The notes: generated by a model from the letters alone, not told the origin. Numbered from the stretch's first letter, positions 1-6,366 are shown. The stretch is 6,463 bases of DNA from DAOUFU01 sp034429275 (GCA_034429275.1 DAOUFU010000015.1:1-6463), one strand, 5' to 3'. Numbers and translations are program-made.

Positions 1-84
1 TTCCGTCATCAACGTCAGATACGGCGCGACAAACGCCCATTCATCGTCACTTACGTCACTGGGGTATGCTTTTCGTTCGCTCAT
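1..84 (-). CDS. IS5-family transposase, N-terminal 28 codons (runs off left edge)
   Basis: Reading the minus strand from the ATG at 84-82 gives an open frame to the window edge. It begins MSERKAYPSDVSDDEW and continues AFVAPYLTLMTE. This YPSDVSDxEWxxVxPYL pattern is the characteristic start of DUF4096-containing IS5-family DDE transposases, which cut and paste their own insertion sequence. The catalytic DDE domain would lie beyond the left edge, so whether the copy is intact cannot be judged. The gene points away from the LacI-family gene, and the roughly 45 bp between its start and base 129 would be the element's terminal non-coding end. The family call rests on only 28 residues, but the motif is distinctive. 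Confidence 0.82.
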   Translation of the reverse strand, partial: MSERKAYPSDVSDDEWAFVAPYLTLMTE

Positions 85-129
85 GCCCCCAGTTTAGCAT
101 TGTGCACCTCAAAAGTGCATAACACGCTC
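85..129. mobile_element. Probable terminal end of the IS5-family element
   Basis: This is the non-coding stretch between the transposase start and the LacI-family gene. Read outside-in on the minus strand it begins GAGCGTGTTATGCAC. The GAG start, followed outside the element by TAA (130-132), fits the IS1031-type subgroup of IS5, which has ends beginning GAG and a TNA target. A short inverted repeat, TGCAC (103-107) and GTGCA (115-119), lies inside the end. The matching opposite end and the second target copy are off the window, so the boundary at 129/130 is an inference. Confidence 0.5.
94..123 (+). promoter_or_regulatory. Weak candidate promoter reading out of the IS end toward lacI-type gene
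   Basis: A TTAGCA at 94-99 (4 of 6 to TTGACA) and a CATAAC at 118-123 (4 of 6 to TATAAT) are separated by 18 bp. Transcription would start near 130, just before the palindromic operator. Both boxes lie inside the presumed IS end, so the regulator may be expressed from the element. The match is weak and such matches arise by chance. It is listed because no other promoter is visible before the gene and the native upstream DNA appears to have been displaced. Confidence 0.22.
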
Positions 130-138
130 TAAGTCAGG

Positions 139-154
139 TTGCAAGCGCTTGCAA
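139..154. promoter_or_regulatory. LacI-family operator (perfect 16-bp palindrome)
   Basis: TTGCAAGCGCTTGCAA is its own exact reverse complement, with the two half-sites TTGCAAGC and GCTTGCAA meeting at a central CpG (146-147). LacI-family repressors with a hinge-helix leucine bind palindromes of this type, in which the CpG step is the point of intercalation. It lies 14 bp before the ATG at 169 of a LacI-family gene. A bound repressor would therefore block transcription of its own gene, so autoregulation is the simplest reading. No second copy was found in the window. Confidence 0.8.
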
Positions 155-168
155 GCAGGTCACAGGAC

Positions 169-1203
169 ATGGCCAAAGACAGTAAAAAAGCGAAAACACC
201 GACCATTTTTGACATCGCGCGCGCGTCGGGGGTGTCCTATTCCACCGTGTCTCGCGCGTTGAGTGGATACGAATTCGTCAAGCCCAGCACGCGCGAAAAA
301 GTCCTGGGCACGGCGCGCGCGCTGGGATACGTCCCCAATCAGCAGGCGCGCAGCCTGGCCGGTGGCCGATCCAATATGATCGGCGTGCTGGTCCCGGCGC
401 TCAGCAACAGCTACATCAGCGAGATCATCCAGGGCATCGACGAAGAACTGGCCCGCTCCGGCTACAACATCATCCTCTATACCACTCACCGGCATCATGG
501 CACCGAATCCAAGTACGTGGCAACCATGCTCAACGGCGGGGCCGAAGGGCTGCTGCTGGTCGTGCCGCTGCTCTCGCCTTCGTATATGGACGCCCTGCTC
601 CAGCAAGACTTCCCCTTTGTGCTGATCGATCAGCAGGATACCACCTGCCACTGCTCCTCCGTCACCGCGACCAACTGGCAGGGCGCGTATGAAGCCACCC
701 GCTACCTGATCAGCCTGGGGCACGAGCGCATCGGCTTCATCACCGGCCTGGAGGGGTTGAGCAGCACCAGTGACCGCCTGGAAGGCTACCGCGACGCGCT
801 GAAGGATGCCGGGCTTCCGCTGATCAAGGAACTGATTCAGCCGGGCGATTTTCTGGTCCAGGGAGGCATCACCGCCACCCACACGCTGCTGGCCCTGCCC
901 GATCCGCCGACGGCCATCTTTGCCTCGAACGATATGTCCGCGTTTGGGGCGCTGGAAGCCATCCGCGAACACGGCTGGCGCATGCCAGACGATATCTCGC
1001 TGGTCGGCTTCGACGCCATCCCCCAATCGCTGCTGATCTACCCCAAGTTGACGACGGTCCACCAGCCGCTCGCCGAGATGGGTCGCCAGGCGGTCTGCCT
1101 GCTGCTGGAAAGCCTGGAAGACCCCGGCAGCGCCATTCGCCAGGTCGTGCTGCCCACCGAACTGGTGGTGCGCGATTCGTGCGCCCCGCCCCGCCGCGCC
1201 TGA
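169..1203 (+). CDS. LacI-family (LacI/PurR) transcriptional regulator
   Basis: This is a full-length 344-residue repressor of the LacI/PurR type, which binds DNA as a dimer and releases it when a small molecule, usually a sugar, is bound. The N-terminal helix-turn-helix spans about residues 11-36 (TIFDIARASGVSYSTVSRAL). The hinge is at 57-64 (NQQARSLA) with the CpG-inserting leucine at 63. The periplasmic-binding-protein-like sensor domain starts at NMIGVLVPALSN (69-80). Sensor landmarks are SDRLEGY (201-207), ASNDMSAFG (252-260), PDDISLVGFD (273-282) and LTTVHQPLAEMG (294-305). An upstream in-frame TTG at 139 would extend the protein by 10 residues, but it lies within the operator and the added residues are not conserved in type, so ATG 169 is preferred. 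A weak AGG (157-159) is the only ribosome-binding candidate. The inducer is unknown. Autoregulation through the palindrome at 139-154 is likely. Confidence 0.92.
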   Translation: MAKDSKKAKTPTIFDIARASGVSYSTVSRALSGYEFVKPSTREKVLGTARALGYVPNQQARSLAGGRSNMIGVLVPALSNSYISEIIQGIDEELARSGYNIILYTTHRHHGTESKYVATMLNGGAEGLLLVVPLLSPSYMDALLQQDFPFVLIDQQDTTCHCSSVTATNWQGAYEATRYLISLGHERIGFITGLEGLSSTSDRLEGYRDALKDAGLPLIKELIQPGDFLVQGGITATHTLLALPDPPTAIFASNDMSAFGALEAIREHGWRMPDDISLVGFDAIPQSLLIYPKLTTVHQPLAEMGRQAVCLLLESLEDPGSAIRQVVLPTELVVRDSCAPPRRA

Positions 1204-1205
1204 GT

Positions 1206-1223
1206 GCGCGATACTGTTCGCGC
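1206..1223. terminator. Small hairpin between converging genes (weak terminator candidate)
   Basis: GCGCGA (1206-1211) and TCGCGC (1218-1223) form a 6-bp stem with a 6-nt loop, starting two bases after the LacI-family stop codon. There is no run of T on either strand, so it is not a standard intrinsic terminator. It is the only structure seen in the 34 bp between the two converging genes. Confidence 0.25.
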
Positions 1224-1237
1224 CGCGCCGCCGCCGA

Positions 1238-3010
1238 TCATGCCTGGGCGGGGTCCGGCACCAGCCAGGGTGGCAGCGGGAGTCCCTGGCTTTGCAGGTG
1301 GCAGGCATAGAGGAACCGGTACACGTCGTTAGCATAAAACTGCGGGAAGCGCTTATCCGGGAAGGTATCCGTCAGCCGCTCCATGATCTGCTCCGCCGCT
1401 GCCGCGCTCAATCCCTCGCCCACCTCGTAATCGAAATAGATCGCCAGGTCTTTGCCCGGCTCGTCGATGATGCGCGTCACCCCATACCGCTCCGGGTGCT
1501 GGTGCGCCGGAGAATCGCGCTCCATCAAAAAGGTGCCCAGCGCCGCCGAATTGATGTACAGCTTGTGAGCATACAGAAAGTTGACCGTTTCCTGGGCGTG
1601 GTCGAGCGTCTCGCCAGGGAAGCCGAAGAAGAAAAAGGCGTGGTTCCAGATGCCTGCTGCATGGCTCTCGCGCAGGATGCGCTGCATATGGTCCAGTTCG
1701 GTGCCCTTGAGCATGAAGTCGATCACAGGCTGGGCGGCACTCTCCAGCCCAAACAGCAGCATACTGCACCCGCCGCGCGCCATGCCTTCTAGCGTCTCAC
1801 CGGAGATCACCTTCTCGAAGCGCACGCAGCCGCCCCACTGCACCGGCCTGCCCGCCGCTTCGAGCAGGGGCGGCAGGTGACGCAGGTTGCGCGGGGTGAT
1901 GGCCTCATCGGAGAAGAAGATGTGTCGTATGCCATATTTTTCGTGCAGCGCGATCATCTGCCCGGCGAGCTGTTCGGCCTTGAGCTGGCTGAAGGCTTCC
2001 GGCTCACCATACCCCACGTTGCAGAAGGCACATTTGCCATAGTAGCAGCCGCGCGCCGTCAGCAGCGGCAGCACCAGCCGCGGAGCCAGGTAACGATCCA
2101 GCGGCAGACCGTCGAAATCGGGCAGTGGCAGGTCCTGAATCTTCTCCTGCGGCTTGCGCGCATTGACGCGCACAGCCTCGCCGTCGTGATAAATCAGGTT
2201 GGGGATGCCGTCCAGGCTGCCGCCCTGCGCCACCGCCTGGACCAGGTGCAGCAGCGGCTCCTCGCCGTCGAAGACAACCGCGCTGTCGAACAGGCTGAAT
2301 ACGGCGGGCACGGCGGCGATCTGCTCGCGCAGCATGGTAATGTGTGGCCCGCCGACCGTCACGTGGCAGGGCAGCCCGGCTTCCTGCTTGACCAGGTAAC
2401 CGAGCGTCATCCCGGCCAGCATCTGCGGCATCGAGGGAATCGAAATGCCGACCACGTCCGGCTGTTCGCGCCGGATGTCCTGTAAGATGCCGCGCCGGAA
2501 GATATCGAGGAAGATGTTGTGCTGCTCGTCGCGGACCGCCGCCAGCAGCCCCGCGCTGCTGTCCACCGGGTAGGCGGCGATATAGCTCTGCAGGTGCAGC
2601 GAGGCCGGGTAGAACGGCAGCGAGGCGATCTCCAGGCATTGGATGAGGACTTCAAACGCCCGCAGGCTGGCCGGGCCGTCAAAAAACGCCTCGCTGCGAA
2701 TGATCTGCTTGGCCTGTTCGACTTCCCCGGCCAGGCGCGGGCCTTCGTTGAGCGCCCACAGCACCTGCTGACGCGGGGGAAGCCGCCGCCGGTCGGGCCG
2801 GATCGTCGCCTTCGGGCCGTAGTCGGCTTTTAGCCGGGCTACCGCGCCGCGCATGTACGGCGTGGTCAGGATTTCATCGAACACTTCGGCGTTTAGATCG
2901 CGCTGGATCACCTCGACCCCGCGCGGGCGCAGATAGGCGGCCAGCGTCGGCAGCGCCAGGTGTGGCATTGAGGGCGTCCAGTTGGGGGGGAACAACAGCA
3001 TCAGTTTCAT
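1238..3010 (-). CDS. B12-binding-domain radical SAM protein, function unknown
   Basis: This 590-residue protein has the layout of a cobalamin-binding domain followed by a radical SAM domain. The N-terminus (MKLMLLFPPNW, then PHLALPTLAAYLRPRG at 16-31) and the strands PDVVGIS (184-190), VTVGGPH (217-223) and VVFDGEEPLL (245-254) fit the Rossmann-like B12 domain. There is no DxHxxG motif, so cobalamin could not bind in the base-off/His-on way and may bind otherwise or not at all. About 110 extra residues (roughly 45-165) lie between the first and second halves of this domain. The radical SAM motif is RGCYYGKCAFC, with cysteines 322, 327 and 330 to hold a [4Fe-4S] cluster. The spacing is Cx4Cx2C rather than the usual Cx3Cx2C. 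FFSDEAIT (365-372), LLFGLES (418-424) and FGFPGET (462-468) follow as further core elements. Such proteins often methylate unactivated carbons or rearrange rings, but no substrate can be named. The start has only a poor ribosome-binding site. The gene follows the transporter operon after 122 bp on the same strand. Confidence 0.88.
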   Translation of the reverse strand: MKLMLLFPPNWTPSMPHLALPTLAAYLRPRGVEVIQRDLNAEVFDEILTTPYMRGAVARLKADYGPKATIRPDRRRLPPRQQVLWALNEGPRLAGEVEQAKQIIRSEAFFDGPASLRAFEVLIQCLEIASLPFYPASLHLQSYIAAYPVDSSAGLLAAVRDEQHNIFLDIFRRGILQDIRREQPDVVGISIPSMPQMLAGMTLGYLVKQEAGLPCHVTVGGPHITMLREQIAAVPAVFSLFDSAVVFDGEEPLLHLVQAVAQGGSLDGIPNLIYHDGEAVRVNARKPQEKIQDLPLPDFDGLPLDRYLAPRLVLPLLTARGCYYGKCAFCNVGYGEPEAFSQLKAEQLAGQMIALHEKYGIRHIFFSDEAITPRNLRHLPPLLEAAGRPVQWGGCVRFEKVISGETLEGMARGGCSMLLFGLESAAQPVIDFMLKGTELDHMQRILRESHAAGIWNHAFFFFGFPGETLDHAQETVNFLYAHKLYINSAALGTFLMERDSPAHQHPERYGVTRIIDEPGKDLAIYFDYEVGEGLSAAAAEQIMERLTDTFPDKRFPQFYANDVYRFLYACHLQSQGLPLPPWLVPDPAQA

Positions 3011-3034
3011 GGTGGCATCCCAGGGAGAACAATG

Positions 3035-3082
3035 GGCCGCCGAGCGAACCGATCACCGGGGTGATGACAGCCGCTCGCGGCC
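3035..3082 (-). terminator. Strong nested hairpin in the oppF-radical SAM gap (terminator or attenuator candidate)
   Basis: The arms 3035-3046 (GGCCGC-C-GAGCG) and 3072-3082 (CGCTCGCGGCC) pair over 11 bp with one bulged C at 3041. Inside this, ATCAC (3052-3056) and GTGAT (3061-3065) form a second 5-bp stem with a 4-nt loop. On the minus strand the stem is followed by CCCATTGTTCTCC, only a broken T-rich run, so efficient intrinsic termination is uncertain. It lies 50 bases past the oppF-like stop and 24 bases before the radical SAM start. It could therefore end the transporter transcript, reduce read-through, or protect a 3' end after processing. Confidence 0.5.
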
Positions 3083-3132
3083 AGTGTGCGATGGAGGAAT
3101 GAGCCGTGCGCCAGCCCGGACACTGCGCGGCC

Positions 3133-4152
3133 CTAGACGCCTAACGGCAGTTCTTTGGCGAAATGGCACGCCGACCAGTGGCCGGGCTGCACTTCGAGCA
3201 GCGGCGGAGTCTCGGCCCGGCAGCGATCCTGGACATACTGGCAGCGCGGGTGGAAATAGCACCCGCTCGGCGGGTTGGCCGGGTCGGGAACTTCGCCCTT
3301 CAGCGGCACCTGCTTGCGCTTGGCCCTGGGATCAGGCGTCGGGGCAGACGACAGCAGCGCCTCGGTATACGGATGTTTGACATCCTCGAACAGGTTGTCC
3401 GTCTCGGCAATCTCGACGATGCGACCCACATACATCACCGCGACACGGTCGCACAGGTGCCGCACCACGCTCAAATCGTGCGAGATGAACAGGTAGGTAA
3501 GCTGGAACTGGGACTGCAAGTCTTGCAGCAGGTTGAGAATCTGCGCCTGGATCGAGACATCCAGCGCCGAGACCGGCTCATCGCAGATGATCAACTGCGG
3601 GTTGAGCGCCAGCGCGCGCGCAATGCCGATGCGCTGGCGTTGTCCACCGCTGAAGGCGTGTGGATAGCGTGACATATATTCCGGGCGCAGCCCTACCAGC
3701 TTCAACAGTTCAGCCACGCGGTCGTGCAGGGCGCTGCCGCTCAACACGCGGTAGTTGCGCAGCGGCTCACCTACCAGTTGTTCAAGGGTCATGCGCGGGT
3801 TCAGCGACGAATACGGGTCCTGGAAGATCAACTGGATATTGCGCCAGATGTCGCGCAGTTCATCGCGCTTCAGCCGGGCCAGGTCTACCCGGCCTTTTTC
3901 CATATCGTCGAACCAGATCTCGCCCGCGCTGGGATCGATGGCGCGCAGGATCACGCGCCCGGTGGTGGTCTTGCCGCAGCCGCTCTCGCCCACCAGCCCC
4001 AACACTTCGCCACGCCCGATCGTGAAGCTGACGCCATCGACCGCCCTCACCTGGTTGATGACATCGCGGCGGAAGACGCCGCGCTTGTAGATCGGGAAAT
4101 ATTTCTTCAGGTCGCGCACCTCTAGCAGGGTGCCGTGTTCTGCTTTGCTCAT
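3133..4152 (-). CDS. oppF: Oligopeptide-type ABC transporter ATP-binding protein (OppF/DppF-like)
   Basis: This 339-residue cytoplasmic ATPase is one of the two motor subunits of a PepT-family (Opp/Dpp) importer. Walker A is GESGCGKT (55-62), the Q-loop glutamine is Q111 (LIFQDPYSSLNP), the signature is FSGGQRQR (167-174), Walker B is LIICDEP (187-193), the D-loop is SALD (195-198) and the switch histidine is H225. All catalytic elements are present. The OppF-type N-terminus LLEVRDLKKYFPIYKRG and the C-terminal oligopeptide/dipeptide extension with VPDPANPPSGC are both there. Cysteines 298, 304, 311 and 329 lie in that tail. ATG 4152 overlaps the stop of the upstream ATPase gene (ATGA) and has GGAG at 4161-4164, 8 nt away. 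An in-frame ATG at 4206 would add 18 residues outside the family alignment. The symbol is generic: the cargo may be peptides or oligosaccharides. Confidence 0.93.
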   Translation of the reverse strand: MSKAEHGTLLEVRDLKKYFPIYKRGVFRRDVINQVRAVDGVSFTIGRGEVLGLVGESGCGKTTTGRVILRAIDPSAGEIWFDDMEKGRVDLARLKRDELRDIWRNIQLIFQDPYSSLNPRMTLEQLVGEPLRNYRVLSGSALHDRVAELLKLVGLRPEYMSRYPHAFSGGQRQRIGIARALALNPQLIICDEPVSALDVSIQAQILNLLQDLQSQFQLTYLFISHDLSVVRHLCDRVAVMYVGRIVEIAETDNLFEDVKHPYTEALLSSAPTPDPRAKRKQVPLKGEVPDPANPPSGCYFHPRCQYVQDRCRAETPPLLEVQPGHWSACHFAKELPLGV

Positions 4153-5171
4153 GAAGCGTGCTCCGTGTGCGAAGGCTGCGGGCGAAGATCGTGAACGCGG
4201 GCGCACCTGGCCCAGTGCTGCTCACCGACCTGGACCAGTTCCGGGCTGCCGCACACCGAGGGGATGTAGTGCTGGCAGCGCGGATGGAATTTGCATCCGG
4301 CGGGCATATTGGTCGGGTCCGGCACATTGCCCTCGATGGTTTCGAGGCGGTCGAGCCTGGCGTCATGGCGCGGGATCGAGCGCAGCAGCGCCTGGGTGTA
4401 GGGATGCGCGGGCGCGTAGTAGATCGAGTCCACGTCCGCTACCTCGACTTCTTCGCCCAGGTACATCACCACGACATGATCGGCCATCTCAGCGATCACC
4501 CCCAGCGCGTGCGTGATGAACATGATCGCCATGCCATATTCCTGCTGGAGATCGCGCATCAGGTCGAGAATCTGCGCCTGGGTCGTCACATCGACGGCGG
4601 TAGTCGGCTCGTCGGCGATGAGCAGCTTGGGATTGCACGACAGCGCCATCGCGATCATCACGCGCTGGCGCATCCCGCCGCTGAGTTCGTGCCGGTAGCG
4701 CTGCAAGAGCCGCTCCGGTTGGGCCAGCCCCACGCGCGCCAACAAGCGCACAGCGCGCTCGGCGGCCTCTTTTTTGTCCACCTCCATGTGCAAGCGGATA
4801 GCCTCGATCATCTGGTTGCCGATGGTGTGCACCGGGCTGAGCGAGGTCATCGGCTCTTGAAAGATCATGGAGATTTCGCCCCAGCGGATGCGCCGGATTT
4901 CTGGCCCCTGTGGGTCAAGCTTGACCAGGTCAATCGGCCCATCGGGGCGGCCATAGTAGATGATCTCGCCGGAGACGATGCGCCCCGGCGGGCGGACCAT
5001 GTTCAGAATGGCGCGCGCGGTGACGCTCTTGCCGCAGCCGCTCTCGCCCACAATGCCCAGAGTCTTGCCGCGCTCCAGGGTGAAGTTCACCCCATTCACC
5101 GCTTGCACGACGCCCTCGGTGATGTAGAAATTCACGTGCAGGTCTTTGACTTCCAGCAACAAGTCGGACAT
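4149..5171 (-). CDS. oppD: Oligopeptide-type ABC transporter ATP-binding protein (OppD/DppD-like)
   Basis: This 340-residue ATPase is the partner of the OppF-like subunit and powers uptake through the OppB/OppC-like pore. Walker A is GESGCGKS (42-49), the Q-loop glutamine is Q105 (MIFQEPMTSLSPV), the signature is LSGGMRQR (163-170), Walker B is LLIADEP (183-189) and the switch histidine is H221. The LSGGMRQR signature and EPMTSLSPV are typical of the OppD side. The D-loop reads TAVD (191-194) instead of the more usual TALD, a mild change. The C-terminal substrate-specific extension (HPYTQALL, then VPDPTNMPAGC) carries cysteines 293, 299, 307 and 323. It begins 12 bp after the oppC-like stop, with AGGAGT as ribosome-binding site, and shares 4 bp with the next gene. 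Confidence 0.93.
   Translation of the reverse strand: MSDLLLEVKDLHVNFYITEGVVQAVNGVNFTLERGKTLGIVGESGCGKSVTARAILNMVRPPGRIVSGEIIYYGRPDGPIDLVKLDPQGPEIRRIRWGEISMIFQEPMTSLSPVHTIGNQMIEAIRLHMEVDKKEAAERAVRLLARVGLAQPERLLQRYRHELSGGMRQRVMIAMALSCNPKLLIADEPTTAVDVTTQAQILDLMRDLQQEYGMAIMFITHALGVIAEMADHVVVMYLGEEVEVADVDSIYYAPAHPYTQALLRSIPRHDARLDRLETIEGNVPDPTNMPAGCKFHPRCQHYIPSVCGSPELVQVGEQHWARCARVHDLRPQPSHTEHAS
4161..4164 (-). promoter_or_regulatory. Ribosome-binding site of the oppF-like gene
   Basis: GGAG lies on the minus strand 8 nt before ATG 4152, inside the end of the oppD-like coding sequence. It supports the 4152 start over the in-frame ATG at 4206. Confidence 0.6.
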
Positions 5172-5179
5172 CGATGAAG

Positions 5180-5185
5180 ACTCCT
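5180..5185 (-). promoter_or_regulatory. Ribosome-binding site of the oppD-like gene
   Basis: AGGAGT stands 8 nt before ATG 5171 and overlaps the TAG stop of the oppC-like gene (5184-5186). Ribosomes finishing the permease would reach the site directly, so the two genes are probably translationally coupled. Confidence 0.75.
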
Positions 5186-6359
5186 AGCGATTGAAGGGAT
5201 CGGCGGCATCGCGCAGGCCATCCCCCAGGAAGTTAAAGGCCAGCACCGTGATCACCACCGCCAGGCCGGGCAGCAGCAGCCACGAGGCCAACGCCACCGT
5301 GCGAATATTCTGGGCTTCTTGCAGCAGCACGCCCCAGCTAATCACCGGCTGGCGCAGCCCCAGGCCCAAAAAGCTCAGGCCGGTCTCGGCCAGGATGATG
5401 CCGGGAATGGACAGAGTCAGCGAGGCGATGATGTGGCTGGTGACCGAGGGCACCATGTGCCGCAGGATGATGCGCCGGTCGCGCGCGCCGCTCAGCCGGG
5501 CGGCCAGCACAAAGTCCTCGGTGCGCAGCGCCAGGAAGCGCCCGCGCACCTGGCGGCCCAGCCCCGTCCAGCCGCTGATCGACAGGATGATGGTGATGCC
5601 AAAATAGCGGCGTTCCTGCGACCATTCAGGCGGCAGTGCCGCGCTCAGGGCCATCCACAGTGGCAGGTCGGGCACGGAGCGGATGAACTCGATCACGCGC
5701 TGGATCAGGTTATCGACCCATCCGCCGTAATAACCGGAGACGCCACCCAACACCACGCCCAGGATCAGGCTGAGGAAAACGCTCACCAGGCCGATGGAGA
5801 GCGAGATTCGCCCGCCGTGAATGATGCGCGCGAACATATCGCGCCCCAGGCGATCGGACCCCAGCGGGTAAAAGACCGCGCCCGGCGCGTCGGTATCCAG
5901 GCCAAACAGGTGACGGTCGGTTTCAAAGCCCAGCAGTTTGTAACGATAGCCTTTGACAAAAAACTTGATGGGGTACCACGTTGATTTGTCTTCGGAATAG
6001 GTGATGCGCAGTGTTTCTTCGTTCCGGTGACTGATCAGTCCATTCACGCCGGGGCGCAGGTGAAACTTGCCGTTCTCGTCGATGAAGGTAGGGATCTGCG
6101 GCGGCACGAATTTGTACTTGCCGTTATAGACCAGCGGATCGACCGGCGAGAGGAAATCGGCAAAAAAGGCCGAGAGGTACATCAAGATCAGGATGACCAG
6201 GCTGGCGACCGCGACCTTGTGCTTGCGGAATTTCCACCACATCAACTGGCGCGGCGTGGCCACCGATACCCGCTCGATCTCTGTGGCGACCAGCGGGATT
6301 CCCGTCTCAACATCCGGCGATTGCGCGGGAGTCTGGTTTTGAGGGTTCGTTGCGTCCAT
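5184..6359 (-). CDS. oppC: Oligopeptide-type ABC transporter permease (OppC/DppC-like) with long extracytoplasmic insert
   Basis: This 391-residue inner-membrane permease is the second pore subunit of the importer. A soluble N-terminus (1-45) leads to the first membrane helix (about 47-70, VAVASLVILILMYLSAFFADF). A long hydrophilic stretch of about 95 residues (72-165) follows, then the conserved PLGSDRLGRDMFARIIHGGRISL (165-187). Further helices lie near 187-208, 253-268, 306-326 and 357-377. The EAA loop that docks on the ATPases is at about 281-304 (EDFVLAARLSGA, then ILRHMVP). LSFLGLGL and a C-terminal GDGLRDAADPF are standard OppC marks. Typical OppC/DppC proteins are about 300 residues, and the insert plus the longer N-terminus account for the excess. 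ATG 6359 has AAGGAT 7 nt upstream. It starts 11 bp after the preceding permease stop. Confidence 0.93.
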   Translation of the reverse strand: MDATNPQNQTPAQSPDVETGIPLVATEIERVSVATPRQLMWWKFRKHKVAVASLVILILMYLSAFFADFLSPVDPLVYNGKYKFVPPQIPTFIDENGKFHLRPGVNGLISHRNEETLRITYSEDKSTWYPIKFFVKGYRYKLLGFETDRHLFGLDTDAPGAVFYPLGSDRLGRDMFARIIHGGRISLSIGLVSVFLSLILGVVLGGVSGYYGGWVDNLIQRVIEFIRSVPDLPLWMALSAALPPEWSQERRYFGITIILSISGWTGLGRQVRGRFLALRTEDFVLAARLSGARDRRIILRHMVPSVTSHIIASLTLSIPGIILAETGLSFLGLGLRQPVISWGVLLQEAQNIRTVALASWLLLPGLAVVITVLAFNFLGDGLRDAADPFNR

Positions 6360-6366
6360 GCCGTGA

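Noticed and set aside
139..168. Upstream TTG start adding 10 residues to the LacI-family protein
   Set aside because: The TTG is the first triplet of the palindromic operator, and LacI-family proteins normally start shortly before the helix-turn-helix, as the ATG at 169 gives.
160..1335. Long open frame on the minus strand (391 codons) opposite the LacI-family gene
   Set aside because: Its translation is rich in Arg, Gly, Gln and His with no recognisable domain, and it mirrors the codon pattern of a high-GC gene on the other strand. The plus-strand gene is a clear full-length family member.
1347..1354. AAGCGCTT, resembling the core of the operator at 139-154
   Set aside because: The flanks do not continue the palindrome (GGG on one side, ATCC on the other), and it lies within the end of the radical SAM coding sequence. 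Eight-base palindromes occur by chance in sequence of this length and GC content.
1877..2485. Open frame of 202 codons on the plus strand inside the radical SAM gene
   Set aside because: It is opposite the radical SAM core and has no domain or ribosome-binding site. It is best explained by GC-rich codon bias.
3011..3132. Possible small peptide gene (RiPP precursor) beside the radical SAM enzyme
   Set aside because: I looked for a short open frame with a ribosome-binding site and a leader/core layout in the gap and saw none. The stretch is occupied mostly by the hairpin.
4153..4206. Upstream ATG start adding 18 residues to the OppF-like protein
   Set aside because: The ATGA overlap with the preceding stop, the GGAG 8 nt before 4152 and the family's usual N-terminus all favour 4152.
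4158..5177. Open frame of 339 codons on the plus strand opposite the oppD-like gene
   Set aside because: It is an antisense shadow. The minus strand encodes a complete ABC ATPase with all motifs, while this frame reads as low-complexity His/Asp/Arg-rich sequence with no family resemblance.
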